Counted from the first letter of the stretch, positions 33,645-42,689 are shown. The stretch is DNA of 64,000 nt from Paenibacillus sp. H1-7 (GCF_022354825.1 NZ_CP031168.1:1551501-1615500); one strand, 5' to 3'. The notes: generated by a model not told the origin, from the letters alone. Program-made: numbers and translations.

Positions 33645-35597
33645 ATGTCCCGCAATTTTAGAATGAAATGGCTGCGCTATGCTATTTCGGTACTTGTAAT
33701 TTTTATGATGATAACCTCATACAACATCAAGGTGGAAGGGGAGTCGACCAATCCGCGCTTTGTGTTGATGAGGCTTGAAGATATCGGGCCGGGGGGACAG
33801 TACGGTTCGATGGAGCAGCTGGGGAAGCTGAGGGCGGTAATGGAATACTTGCGGGATCAGCACGTAGCATATCATCTCGCGGTGATTCCGCGCTGGCTTG
33901 ATTTTCCGGCGGACGGCTCTCGCTACGATGTCTCCTTAGACCAGGCTGACAATCCCTATGTTGCCGCTTATCAGACCTTGCTGAGACAGGCGGTCAACGA
34001 CGGCGCCGTTCTCGGGATGCACGGATACACGCATCAAGTCGGGTTGGTGCGGCGGGATGACGGTCACCATGAATCGGGAATCGGCAACGAGTTTAACGAG
34101 ACCGACGAGGATTACACGCGTTCCGCTTCGTTTGCGGAGCCGCGGTTGAAGGCAGGGCTCGATATATTAAGCCGTGCCGGGCTGAAGCCGCAATTTTGGG
34201 AATCGCCGCACTATCGCTCGACGCCGCAGCAGGATGCGGTGTTCCGATCCTATTTCGGATTAAACTACCAGGCGGACGTGCAGGCCAACCGCAACGCTTC
34301 ATCCGCGCAATATTTGAATCAACGAAACGCGAGCTACGGCGAGCCGAATATGGGAGCAGCTTACATCCCGACGCCGTATGACTATATTCCATATAATAAG
34401 GATGAGAAATTCATTCTGGACCGGCTGGGCCGGACGAACAATATTAATTCCTTTTTTTACCACCCCTTCCTGGAATTCAAGTATTTGATTCCTGTTCTGG
34501 ACGAGGAAGGCGAGCAGGTTGTCCGGGACGGATTGCCGGAGTTCCGGTACCCCGATCAAAACCGCAGCGTACTGCAAAAGCTGATCGCCGGATTGAAGGA
34601 GAAGCGTTACGTGTTCTACTCCATACAGGATTACGTACCGTTCACTCCTTCCCACAGTTTGAAGCTGAAGGATGCAGCTGCAGCTGAGCAGCAAGGACCG
34701 AAAGGGCAGCAGGCGCAACCGCAGCCGTCCTGGCAGACGAAATGGATGTTCGGCGATATTACGGGAGACGGGCAGGCGGATGCGGTTAGCTGGGATTTGA
34801 AGAGCGGCTCCATTACGGTTGCCGCAGGTGCTTTCGGCGGGTTGCGCAACGAGCCTCAGGGCGCGCCTTCGGTTTGGGGGAATTTATCGTACGCGCCGGG
34901 CGCGGCAGCAGCATTGGGGAGCGCGAAGGGAGCGGACAGCGCGAGCCTCTGGGTCGCCCAGCCGAACGGCGTGCTGGAACGGTTCATCCCCGACGGCGGC
35001 CGGTTCCAGCTGGCCAATCATTGGCAGCTGGAGGCGAAGAGCTGGGCGAATTTGCAGGTGCTGCCTCAGGCCGGCGGCGACGTGGTAGTGACCGGGCTCT
35101 CGGCGGACCGGATGCAAGTGAACGGCTACTGTATATCCAAAGGCGAAGCGAAGCCGCTCAAGCCCTACAAGCTAAAAAGCGAGTGGAAGTACGAGCTGCA
35201 GCCGCATGCTATGGAGGATGGAAGCAAAGCGTTGTTTTTGACCAAACCGTCCACTATCGGCGGGTTGGAATTATCCTTCGACAAAGCGTCGCTGTCGTGG
35301 AAAGCGAAGCGAATGCAGCTGAACGTGCCGGACGAGGACGGCGACATGCGACTCGGCGATTTTAACGGAGACGGCCAGGAGGACGTGCTGAGGTACCATC
35401 CCGAATCATCCCGCTATACCGTATATTTGCGAAAGGGAGCGAACGAGTTTCAATTGCTGTCAACCTTCGGACCTTGGGGGAAGCCGGGGATGAAGCTGAT
35501 CATTACCGATTTTGACGGGAACGGCAAAAGCGATCTCGGATTGTACGACCGTCAGGACGGATTCCTGGATACGGCGCTTTCATTTGAACACCAATAA
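33645..35597 (+). CDS. DUF2334 polysaccharide-deacetylase-like protein with FG-GAP/VCBS repeats
   Basis: The 650-residue protein has an N-terminal membrane span or signal (about residues 10-27, LRYAISVLVIFMMITSY). Residues 35-340 match DUF2334, a deacetylase-like domain (RLEDIGPGG, YHLAVIPRW, LGMHGYTHQ, FWESPHYRSTP). The C-terminal half has at least three FG-GAP type calcium-binding repeats: GDITGDGQADAVSWD, GDFNGDGQEDVLRYH and TDFDGNGKSDLGLYD, which usually form a beta-propeller. It is likely to be secreted or surface-bound and to act on or bind polysaccharide. It stands alone, followed by a terminator. Confidence 0.85.
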   Translation: MSRNFRMKWLRYAISVLVIFMMITSYNIKVEGESTNPRFVLMRLEDIGPGGQYGSMEQLGKLRAVMEYLRDQHVAYHLAVIPRWLDFPADGSRYDVSLDQADNPYVAAYQTLLRQAVNDGAVLGMHGYTHQVGLVRRDDGHHESGIGNEFNETDEDYTRSASFAEPRLKAGLDILSRAGLKPQFWESPHYRSTPQQDAVFRSYFGLNYQADVQANRNASSAQYLNQRNASYGEPNMGAAYIPTPYDYIPYNKDEKFILDRLGRTNNINSFFYHPFLEFKYLIPVLDEEGEQVVRDGLPEFRYPDQNRSVLQKLIAGLKEKRYVFYSIQDYVPFTPSHSLKLKDAAAAEQQGPKGQQAQPQPSWQTKWMFGDITGDGQADAVSWDLKSGSITVAAGAFGGLRNEPQGAPSVWGNLSYAPGAAAALGSAKGADSASLWVAQPNGVLERFIPDGGRFQLANHWQLEAKSWANLQVLPQAGGDVVVTGLSADRMQVNGYCISKGEAKPLKPYKLKSEWKYELQPHAMEDGSKALFLTKPSTIGGLELSFDKASLSWKAKRMQLNVPDEDGDMRLGDFNGDGQEDVLRYHPESSRYTVYLRKGANEFQLLSTFGPWGKPGMKLIITDFDGNGKSDLGLYDRQDGFLDTALSFEHQ

Positions 35598-35659
35598 TCA
35601 AGCTAAAGCTTCTAAGAAACGGACTTATTTCTTTTATTCATTTTATACATTCAGCTTGG

Positions 35660-35687
35660 ACCTGGCAGTATGCCGGGTTTTTCTTTT
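35660..35687 (+). terminator. Terminator of the DUF2334 gene
   Basis: CCTGGC pairs with GCCGGG (one T-G pair) around AGTAT, followed by TTTTTC. Confidence 0.65.
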
Positions 35688-35929
35688 GTCAAACGATTTT
35701 TCCCTTGAAAGGGAAAGCTGAATCCATGACAATGTGGATGGTGCCTTGCTTGCAATCAATCAAAGGAGCAGCAGTGAACCACGGGTGAGATCAACCTGAA
35801 TAGGGTCGGACACATAGACGCACGAGCCGGACTACACGATTTTTTAACTTTGTTTGCAGTACCGATCATTTACGATTTTATCGGATGAATGGCAGGTACG
35901 GAGTCAACAAACCGGAGGGGTAGATTCAA
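35688..35929. other. Gene-free stretch between the DUF2334 and amidase genes
   Basis: Nothing more than a short hairpin (TTTCCCTT with AAGGGAAA, near 35699-35717) and the GGAGGGG ribosome binding site of the amidase gene is visible. No good promoter was recognised. Confidence 0.5.
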
Positions 35930-36814
35930 GTGAAGCTGTTGAAAACAAGCGTATGGGCCGCATTGCTGGCTATTGGGGTCGTATACGCCATGATAGGCTA
36001 TTCCAATGAAAAAGAGCCTGAACAAAAGCCGCATGAGCCTGCCGTTGCTGTGGCTCCTTCTAAGGCTCCTACAGCGGTGCCCGGCGCTCTGCCGGCCAGC
36101 GGGGAAGCTGCTACAGACGGCTCCGTTATGCCGGAGCCTGTACCGTCGCCTACAGTGCCGGCGGAGAATCAAACGGCCGTATCCAAGCCGGTTATTTATC
36201 TCGATCCCGGCCATCAGCGCAAAGGCAATAACGAGCTAGAGCCGGTAGCTCCAGGCTCCAAAGCGATGAAGCCGAAAGTATCCGGCGGAACGACCGGCGT
36301 CTCTACGGGGAAGCCGGAATATGTGCTGAATCTCGAGGTGGCGGTGCTGTTGAAGCAGATGCTGGAGGAGCAAGGCATGGAGGTGCTGATGACACGGGAG
36401 GAGCACGACGTCGATATCAGCAACAAGCAGCGGGCCGAGCTGGCTAACGAAGCGAGCGCCCGGTTGGCGGTTAGGCTCCACGCCGACGGCAACGAGTCCC
36501 CAAAAGCGGAGGGCTTCTCCGTGCTGTACCCTCACCCGAGCGTCATACCCGATGAAGCCGTCCAGGCAAGCAGCCTCAAGGCGGCCGAGCTTATTCACGA
36601 CGCTCTGAAGGAGAGTACGGGAGCGAAATCGCGAGGTATCGTACCGCGGCAGGATTTGAGCGGCTTTAACTGGTCGACCGTACCGGTGGTTCTCGTCGAG
36701 ATGGGGTTCATGACGAACCCTGCGGAAGACGTGCGCATGTCGGATCCCGACTACCAGCGCAAGCTGGCGGAAGGAATGGCTCAAGGAATCGTTGCCTATA
36801 TACAAACTTCTTGA
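35930..36814 (+). CDS. N-acetylmuramoyl-L-alanine amidase (Amidase_3 family)
   Basis: It cleaves the bond between muramic acid and the peptide in peptidoglycan. The GTG start at 35930 follows GGAGGGG. A signal anchor (about residues 8-22) and a Pro/Ala-rich linker (to about 85) lead to the zinc amidase domain with VIYLDPGHQ (zinc His), NLEVAVLLKQMLEEQG (zinc Glu) and RLHADGNES (zinc His), plus the C-terminal VPVVLVEMGFMTNPAED (catalytic Glu). The total is 294 residues. It resembles spore- or division-associated CwlD-like amidases; which process it serves cannot be told. Confidence 0.93.
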   Translation: MKLLKTSVWAALLAIGVVYAMIGYSNEKEPEQKPHEPAVAVAPSKAPTAVPGALPASGEAATDGSVMPEPVPSPTVPAENQTAVSKPVIYLDPGHQRKGNNELEPVAPGSKAMKPKVSGGTTGVSTGKPEYVLNLEVAVLLKQMLEEQGMEVLMTREEHDVDISNKQRAELANEASARLAVRLHADGNESPKAEGFSVLYPHPSVIPDEAVQASSLKAAELIHDALKESTGAKSRGIVPRQDLSGFNWSTVPVVLVEMGFMTNPAEDVRMSDPDYQRKLAEGMAQGIVAYIQTS

Positions 36815-36886
36815 CCTGAAGCAACCTTTTGTCTATTCTTGTATTAATTGGATGAGTGATATAATGTCTTGGTGGTGTGAGTATTC

Positions 36887-37579
36887 ATGACAGGGCAAAT
36901 GATATTGATTGTAGAAGACGATCAGGAAATTCGCGAGATCATGCGAACGTATTTGGAAGCGCATCAATTCCGAGTCATTTGGACGGATCGGGGCGACGAT
37001 GCCATTCGGCTCGTCCGGTCGGTACAGCCGGATCTGATATTGCTGGATGTGCTGCTTCCCGGCAAGGACGGGTTTGAAGTGTGCAAGGAAGTGCGGCTCA
37101 TGTCTTCGGCGCCGATTATTTTTGTCAGCTGCAAGCAGGACGAGCAGGATAAGATTACCGGGCTCGCTCTCGGAGGCGACGATTATATAACGAAGCCGTT
37201 CAGTCCCAATGAGCTCGTTGCGCGAGTGAAGGCTAATTTGAGGCGGCCGCTTCTGAGCGGAGGCTACACCGACTCATCGTCGAAGCTGCGCTTTGGCGAG
37301 GTCGAGATCGATCCTGTCAGCCGAACGTTAATGGTAAGCGGGAATGAAATCATCTTATCCAAGAAGGAATTCGAGCTGCTGTATTTCTTGGCGACTCATC
37401 CCGGCCGAACGATCACTCACGAGGAGCTGTTCCGGGAAATATGGGGGCAGGAAATCCTTAACGATACAAGAACCATCATTGTTCATGTGAGCAATCTGCG
37501 CAAAAAAATCGAGAGTGACCCCGCCAACCCGAGACACATCATTAACGTTCACGGGGTCGGCTATAAATTTTATATATAA
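36887..37579 (+). CDS. OmpR-type response regulator, orphan
   Basis: The 230-residue protein has a receiver domain (EDDQEIREIM; phospho-acceptor in DLILLDVLLPGKDGFE; DYITKPFSPNELVARV) and a winged-helix DNA-binding domain (ILSKKEFELLYFLATHPGRTITHEELFREIWG; IVHVSNLRKKIE). It ends GVGYKFYI. It has no histidine kinase next to it, like the similar gene at 10223-10936. It lies 72 bases downstream of the amidase gene and could share its transcript, which would link it to cell-wall processes, but this is inference. Confidence 0.92.
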   Translation: MTGQMILIVEDDQEIREIMRTYLEAHQFRVIWTDRGDDAIRLVRSVQPDLILLDVLLPGKDGFEVCKEVRLMSSAPIIFVSCKQDEQDKITGLALGGDDYITKPFSPNELVARVKANLRRPLLSGGYTDSSSKLRFGEVEIDPVSRTLMVSGNEIILSKKEFELLYFLATHPGRTITHEELFREIWGQEILNDTRTIIVHVSNLRKKIESDPANPRHIINVHGVGYKFYI

Positions 37580-37580
37580 C

Positions 37581-37632
37581 ATCCTTCCTTCGGTCCTGCG
37601 CAGTGATGCGGATGGATCGAAGGATTTTTTTT
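37581..37632 (+). terminator. Terminator of the response regulator gene
   Basis: ATCCTTC (37581-37587) pairs with GAAGGAT (37619-37625), followed by eight T. Confidence 0.75.
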
Positions 37633-37708
37633 CGAGCGGATATGACATAAAAACAAACAGCGGACTGCACAGAAAATAGTCCGTTTTTCACTGTGCTCCT
37701 TTTTCCAA

Positions 37709-37725
37709 TGTAATATAATATAACA
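37709..37725 (+). promoter_or_regulatory. GlnR/TnrA operator upstream of the TnrA-like gene
   Basis: TGTAATATAATATAACA matches TGTNA-N7-TNACA at all fixed positions. It lies 67 bases before the start codon. In B. subtilis, tnrA is activated by its own product through a similarly placed site, so autoregulation is a fair inference. Confidence 0.75.
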
Positions 37726-37792
37726 TAAATATCTCATTCCACATTGGTGTTATTGTTCCATATTTAAAGCAGGATAGAGGAGATGAGCGGCG

Positions 37793-38050
37793 ATGTCGTT
37801 ATTAGAGAAAAAAGTCATCAGCATCGGAACCGTAAGCCAACTGAGCGGGTTATCAATAAGGCAAATCCGGTATTACGAGGAGAGAAAGCTCATTTTTCCC
37901 GAACGCACGAATGGGGGGACCCGATTGTACTCTTTCCGGGATGTGGAGAAGCTGGTTGAGATTGTGGAGCGGATGGAGGAAGGCTTTCAAACCTACGACA
38001 TACAGCAGCTGGAGAAGCGGGCAGTGATGAAGCGGGAGAGCTGTTCGTGA
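37793..38050 (+). CDS. Short TnrA-like MerR-family nitrogen regulator
   Basis: The 85-residue protein is a MerR-type winged helix with sequence very close to Tnr[16 protein letters not shown], then [19 protein letters not shown], then [16 protein letters not shown]. TnrA of B. subtilis has 110 residues and uses its C-terminal tail to bind feedback-inhibited glutamine synthetase; here the protein ends soon after the DNA-binding domain ([12 protein letters not shown]), so that tail is missing or very different. RBS AGAGGAG lies upstream. The gene has a TnrA/GlnR operator before it and a terminator after it. It may also be regarded as a short GlnR homologue. Confidence 0.85.
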   Translation: MSLLEKKVISIGTVSQLSGLSIRQIRYYEERKLIFPERTNGGTRLYSFRDVEKLVEIVERMEEGFQTYDIQQLEKRAVMKRESCS

Positions 38051-38121
38051 TTCCGCAGTCTTGATGCTTTGGCAGCCAATAATTGGGAAACTGCGTACGG
38101 GCTCATTCCGTCGCCTAAGAA

Positions 38122-38151
38122 GCCCCCTCGTCTTTGACGAAGGGGTTTTTG
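38122..38151 (+). terminator. Terminator of the TnrA-like gene
   Basis: CCCCCTCGTC pairs with GACGAAGGGG around TTT, followed by TTTTTG. Confidence 0.75.
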
Positions 38152-38242
38152 AGTCGGAAACCGGGATTGCGTATTTGGACCTGCTTGCCTATGATGATTT
38201 TGTATGCAATTTGTAAACGTAATGGAAGCGGAGGGACAATAA

Positions 38243-39535
38243 ATGAAAGCGTTATTAGTCGGCGTAGGCGGATTCGGCTCCGGATGGTACCGAAGACTGC
38301 GGAATCAATACGGCGAGGTGGCGTTGGCGGTTGCCGACAGGGATGAGAGCCATCGCAGCAGGATCGAGGGGGACGGCGTTCCCTTTTATACATCCATTAC
38401 GGAAGCCATTGAGCAGGAAAAGCCGGATGTGCTTCTGAACGTAACCCCGCGCCATGTGCACAAAGAAATCAACAGCATTGCGTTCGACTACAAGCTGCCG
38501 GTTTTCAGCGAGAAGCCGATTGCCGATAATTATGAGGATGCCAAGGCGATGGTAGAGCGGGCGGAGCAAGAGCAAATTCCTTATATGATCGCAGAAAATT
38601 ACCGCAGATTTCCCGTAGTCCGTAAGCTGAAGCAGCTGCTCGTTGAAGGGACGATCGGCGACATTGTAACGGTGGATGGAGAATTTTACAGAAATCTGGA
38701 TAAACCGATAGAGAATAAGCTGGATGTGCTGGAGGAGCTTGTCGTTCATCATTTCGATCTGGTGCGCTATTTGACCGGACGGGAAGTCGGCAAAGTGTTC
38801 GCAACCTACCGTCACCAGCTGCACATCGTTATGGATATGCAGGCGGGAATTATCGCGACGTTCACCTGTTCGACCCGTTCCAAGGGCAAGCATACGGAGT
38901 GGGCCGGCAATTGGCGGATCGAAGGGACCGAAGGCTGTCTCGAGCTCATCGACAGTCAGATCGTTTTGACGAAGGATGGAGAGACGACGCTGTTTAACGA
39001 GTTCAGCGATGTGGAGTCCCCCGGCGCTTTCAGCGAGTTCTTGCTTGCATTGGAAGAGGGAAGAGAGGCGGAGACGAGCGCGAAGGATTATTTGAAAAAT
39101 CAGGCGCTGGCCCACTACACCCGGCAGTCGATCAGGGAAAATCAGATGGTGGACACGTCGTCGAGCTGGGGCTACGGCCCGATGATTGTACGCAATTTTC
39201 TTGAGACCGAGTTCAGCGCACCGGGTGTAAGCCATAACGGAAAAGGCTTGACGCTGGGAAAAAGGCTGTTCAGCAAAGCTGACTTCGACACGCCGATCAT
39301 GTTCCTCGGCTATACGGAAATTCCTCCAGGAGCCTCTATTGGCTATCACGGCCATCGCGAGGATGAGGAAGTATACATCATCTTGGAAGGGACAGGCGTT
39401 ATGACGGTCAACGGCGAGCAGAGACAGGTCAAGCCCGGGGATATCGTACTGAATAAGCCGTGGTGGAAGCATGGATTGGAGAATAACAGTGAAGAACCGC
39501 TTCGCGCTATTATTTTTGAAGTGAAGAAGGGATGA
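38243..39535 (+). CDS. Gfo/Idh/MocA oxidoreductase fused to a C-terminal cupin
   Basis: Residues 1-310 form a sugar or inositol dehydrogenase: Rossmann motif ALLVGVGGFGSGWYRR, the EKPIA motif near residue 93, and YMIAENYRRFP. Residues 320-430 form a cupin with metal ligands in YHGHREDEEVYIILEGTG and the His of WWKHGLEN. The dehydrogenase domain uses NAD(P) to oxidise or epimerise a sugar derivative; the cupin could bind or isomerise the product. It resembles the stand-alone oxidoreductase at 57023-57982, including a shared WAGNWRIEGTEG motif. Four bases separate it from the hydrolase gene, so they form an operon. The fusion is uncommon. Confidence 0.9.
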   Translation: MKALLVGVGGFGSGWYRRLRNQYGEVALAVADRDESHRSRIEGDGVPFYTSITEAIEQEKPDVLLNVTPRHVHKEINSIAFDYKLPVFSEKPIADNYEDAKAMVERAEQEQIPYMIAENYRRFPVVRKLKQLLVEGTIGDIVTVDGEFYRNLDKPIENKLDVLEELVVHHFDLVRYLTGREVGKVFATYRHQLHIVMDMQAGIIATFTCSTRSKGKHTEWAGNWRIEGTEGCLELIDSQIVLTKDGETTLFNEFSDVESPGAFSEFLLALEEGREAETSAKDYLKNQALAHYTRQSIRENQMVDTSSSWGYGPMIVRNFLETEFSAPGVSHNGKGLTLGKRLFSKADFDTPIMFLGYTEIPPGASIGYHGHREDEEVYIILEGTGVMTVNGEQRQVKPGDIVLNKPWWKHGLENNSEEPLRAIIFEVKKG

Positions 39536-39539
39536 GGAG

Positions 39540-42134
39540 ATGAGCACAGTGCCGCATTCATTGTCTATGATGGATTATCGGGAGCATGTTTCGCGCGGTG
39601 ACCTGCATTACGAGAAGACCGTGAAGCGAAGCGAAGGCGGATTGCCGATAGGAACGGGGACGATGGGAAGTCTGGTGTGGACATCCCCGTCGGCCGTTAA
39701 GCTGCAAGTGAACCGGGTCGATGTGTATGCCAACGATTGCTCAACAAACAGCTTCAATGAGAGACATTCCGACTATGCTTACGGATGCGGCTTTGTCGAT
39801 ATCGATTTTGTCGATTACGGAGCCGATGTGTTTACAGACGATACGATACAGCAGCATTTGAGTCTCTATGACGCTACGGCCGCTATCCAAGGAAACGGGG
39901 TACAAATGGAAGCGTTTGCGAAGTCAGGCGGCGACGTGTTCGTCTTCTTGGTGGAGGACCGCAGAGCCGAGCCGCAAGGCATCAATGTAAAGCTGAAAAT
40001 GCTTCGTCCCGCCGAAGTATTGACCAAGCACCATCTTGCGGTGTCCACACTGAAAATGGTGAACGATATGATCGTTCTGAAGCAGGTGTTCCGCGAGGGA
40101 GAGCATTTTTGCTGCTCGGCCGTTGCTATCTGCTTGTCAGGCAGAGACGCGTTAGCCCGCATGAACGATGAATTCGGCGGAAGAGAGCTTGTAGGCAGCT
40201 TCCGCAAACGCCCTGTGCTCGGGCAGCCTAACGAGACCGAAATGCGGCTGTGCGTCAAGCCGGGAGCGGGAGCCTTCGAGCTGTTCGTTGCCAGTGCAGC
40301 CTCGTTCGACACGGAGGAGGATGTCGTCGCCTTGGCGGTGGAGCGTGCGGAAGCGGCGAGAAGCCAGGGCTATGCCGCGATGCTGGCGGAACACAAGGCA
40401 TGGTGGAATGAATACTGGAGCAAGTCGTATATTCGCTTGAGCAGTGAAGACGGGACGGCTGAGAAGGTGGAGGCGCATTATACGTACTTTTTGTACCTGA
40501 TGGCTTCCAATTCCCGCGGCGGACAGTTTGCGCCGAACTTCGGCGGCATGCTCCTTAGTCCTCGCGGCGACCGCCGCCATTGGGGGGCGATGCAGTGGTG
40601 GAACAACCTGAATCTGTACTACAACGCGATACTTCCCTCAGGGCATTACGAGCTGATGGAGCCTTACTTCCATATGTACTCGAACATGTACGATTCGTGC
40701 GCCAGAGCAGCCGAGCAGCAATGGGGCAGCCAGGGGATTTTTATTCCCGAGGTCGTCTGGTTCAACGGATTGGACAATCTTCCCGACGATATTGCCGAGG
40801 AAATGAGAGAGCTGTATTTGCTTCGCAAGCCGTGGGAAGAGCGTTCCGAAAGATTCAAGCAGTACGCCTATTCCAAGCATCCGCACGAGAGCCGTTGGAA
40901 TTGGAAGTCCTACGAGTCTTGGGAGGAAGGACATTTGGTGTACCCCGACAGGGGATACGGGCCGTACGGCTTCACCACGCACATGTTCGCCAATCAGGTC
41001 GGCATTGCCTTCCATTACTGGATGTACTATGAGTACACAAAGGATGAGAGCTGGCTGCGCGAACGGGCTTATCCGATGATCAAGGGCGCGGCGGAATTTT
41101 TCCGGCATTTCCCTAATTTGCGCAAAGAAGAAGACGGCTTGTACCATATTTACCATACGATCAACGATGAGAAATATATCGGCGGCAAAGATTCCATGGA
41201 TGCGATGTCCGCTATGCACGGCATCTTGCCGGTGCTGCTGAAGGCGTCGGAGCTGCTCGGTGTAGACGCTGATTTGCGTCCTGTATGGCAGGAGCTCTAC
41301 GACCATCTCGCTCCGATCCCGACGAGCGACAATCCGGAGGCGGTATTGCGGACGGAAGAAGGCGCACCCGGCGTCTGGGTTGGCGCGCTGGAGCCTGTGC
41401 TTGATAATAAAAGCGGCATCGATCTTCGTCCGGCCCGCTTTTGCAATCTGTGCACGCTGGCCACGGAGGATGAGAATCCTTCCATGTACGAAACCGGCGT
41501 TGCATCGCTTCAATTCCAGGAGGAGCGCTTGAACGGCGATTGGGGCCGAAGCGCCTCGGAAATGTCCGCATCGGCGCGCGTATTGGCCGGGATGGGCATG
41601 GCGGAGCCGTTTAAGGAGACCGTGCTGGCCCAGCTGGACTGCATTAATGCGGAGAGGGAATACTGCTATATTACCGAGACGGGTCACGTCAAATTTTTTG
41701 ACAACCGGCTGACGGTTCGCGAGGGCGTGAATGCGATCAGCGCGCAGCGGCTCGGTAATGCGGCCGCGGCCTTGCAGCTGGCGCTATGCCAAAGCCAGCC
41801 TGGCGCTCCGGCTAAGGAGCCGGCGATTCGCGTCTTCCCGGCGTGCCCGAAAGGATGGGACGCCGAATTCGCGCTGTGGTGCCACGGCGGGTTTGTCGTA
41901 AGCTCGGCGATCCGGCAGGGCGACGTCACTCGCTTGAGCGTCAAGTCTACGCTTGGCGGCGTGTGCCGGATTCACAATCCGTGGAAGGGCGAGAACGTCG
42001 CGCTGCACCGCAAGGACGGCAGCTCTGGCAGTTCCAGGGGCTCCAGCAGCTCTGGCAGCCCGATGCGGATGAGCGGCTCCATGTTCGTCTTCGACACCGT
42101 CGCAGGCGGGGAATACGAACTGGTTCGGGTCTGA
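39540..42134 (+). CDS. Large glycoside hydrolase, GH95-like (alpha/alpha)6 family
   Basis: The 864-residue protein has no signal peptide. It begins with a beta-rich region (GGLPIGTGTMGSLVWTS, LQVNRVDVYAND) like the N-terminus of GH95 and DUF5703-type enzymes, and continues with an (alpha/alpha)6-type region (FLYLMASNSRGGQFAPNFGGMLLSPRG, WWNNLNLYYNAILPSGHYELMEPYF, EVVWFNG). It ends with a beta-sandwich after a low-complexity Ser/Gly segment (about residues 825-850). ATG 39540 overlaps the ribosome binding region; GTG 39549 is an alternative. It lies in an operon with the oxidoreductase-cupin fusion, suggesting that the released sugar is further oxidised. Exact substrate unknown. Confidence 0.8.
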   Translation: MSTVPHSLSMMDYREHVSRGDLHYEKTVKRSEGGLPIGTGTMGSLVWTSPSAVKLQVNRVDVYANDCSTNSFNERHSDYAYGCGFVDIDFVDYGADVFTDDTIQQHLSLYDATAAIQGNGVQMEAFAKSGGDVFVFLVEDRRAEPQGINVKLKMLRPAEVLTKHHLAVSTLKMVNDMIVLKQVFREGEHFCCSAVAICLSGRDALARMNDEFGGRELVGSFRKRPVLGQPNETEMRLCVKPGAGAFELFVASAASFDTEEDVVALAVERAEAARSQGYAAMLAEHKAWWNEYWSKSYIRLSSEDGTAEKVEAHYTYFLYLMASNSRGGQFAPNFGGMLLSPRGDRRHWGAMQWWNNLNLYYNAILPSGHYELMEPYFHMYSNMYDSCARAAEQQWGSQGIFIPEVVWFNGLDNLPDDIAEEMRELYLLRKPWEERSERFKQYAYSKHPHESRWNWKSYESWEEGHLVYPDRGYGPYGFTTHMFANQVGIAFHYWMYYEYTKDESWLRERAYPMIKGAAEFFRHFPNLRKEEDGLYHIYHTINDEKYIGGKDSMDAMSAMHGILPVLLKASELLGVDADLRPVWQELYDHLAPIPTSDNPEAVLRTEEGAPGVWVGALEPVLDNKSGIDLRPARFCNLCTLATEDENPSMYETGVASLQFQEERLNGDWGRSASEMSASARVLAGMGMAEPFKETVLAQLDCINAEREYCYITETGHVKFFDNRLTVREGVNAISAQRLGNAAAALQLALCQSQPGAPAKEPAIRVFPACPKGWDAEFALWCHGGFVVSSAIRQGDVTRLSVKSTLGGVCRIHNPWKGENVALHRKDGSSGSSRGSSSSGSPMRMSGSMFVFDTVAGGEYELVRV

Positions 42135-42185
42135 CTTGGAGTTGGGGTCAGCTATGGCGGCAACGGTATTTTTGCAGGTATGAAA

Positions 42186-42219
42186 AACGGCTGCCCTCTT
42201 ATTTAAGAGGGCAGCCGTT
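42186..42219. terminator. Perfect 16-bp hairpin after the glycoside hydrolase gene
   Basis: AACGGCTGCCCTCTTA pairs perfectly with TAAGAGGGCAGCCGTT around TT. The T-tract is better on the minus strand (five T) than on the plus strand. The plus-strand gene ends 50 bases before it. It is likely to end that gene and to block read-through from the right. Confidence 0.65.
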
Positions 42220-42360
42220 CGTGTTGGGGGAAGCCAGGCAGTTGCAGGTAACAGATCTGATGACATAGCCATTCACGATCTCCCGCAATTTCCAAATATT
42301 GTCCAGTGTCCTTTAGTACAAGCGTAGAGAACAAGCTGCCCAAGGACGAGGTGGCGGTCT

Positions 42361-42543
42361 ATCGGACAGAGATTCCGCTAATCCTTGGAATGGGGCTTCT
42401 TTTGACGTACGATCGGACAGTGAATCCGCTAATTGCCCATTTTTCAAGCGAAAATAGTAGTTTTTGGCGAAATAAGGGATCTACAGTCCGATCGCATTGA
42501 AAATAGTACCATTTTTGGTGAAATAACGGATCTGTGGTCCGAA
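42361..42543. repeat. Repeat family B element, copy 1 (two forward, two inverted motifs)
   Basis: Forward motifs ATCGGACAGAGATTCCGCTA (42361) and ATCGGACAGTGAATCCGCTA (42412) lie 51 bp apart; inverted motifs begin AAATAAGGGATCTACAGTCC (about 42470) and AAATAACGGATCTGTGGTCC (about 42521), again 51 bp apart. The whole element is a large inverted repeat of about 180 bp. It shares its layout with the copy at 49384-49564. The remaining gene-free sequence between 42220 and 42690 shows no gene. Confidence 0.85.
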
Positions 42544-42624
42544 CGGAAATAATCGTGCTCTTCAATAGGTTCGTATATGAGCTCTAGCAACGAAACTATG
42601 AAGAATGTGCTTTGCCTACAAGCT

Positions 42625-42655
42625 AAACGGCTACCCTTGGAAGGCAGCCGTTTAT
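42625..42655 (-). terminator. Hairpin downstream of glsA
   Basis: AAACGGCT (42625-42632) pairs with AGCCGTTT (42646-42653), with CC/GG inside. It lies 35 bases after the glsA stop. It shares its AACGGCTGCC core with the hairpin at 42186-42219. Confidence 0.5.
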
Positions 42656-42689
42656 TCGTCATAATGTGCATTTTCACTTCTCACAGAAC

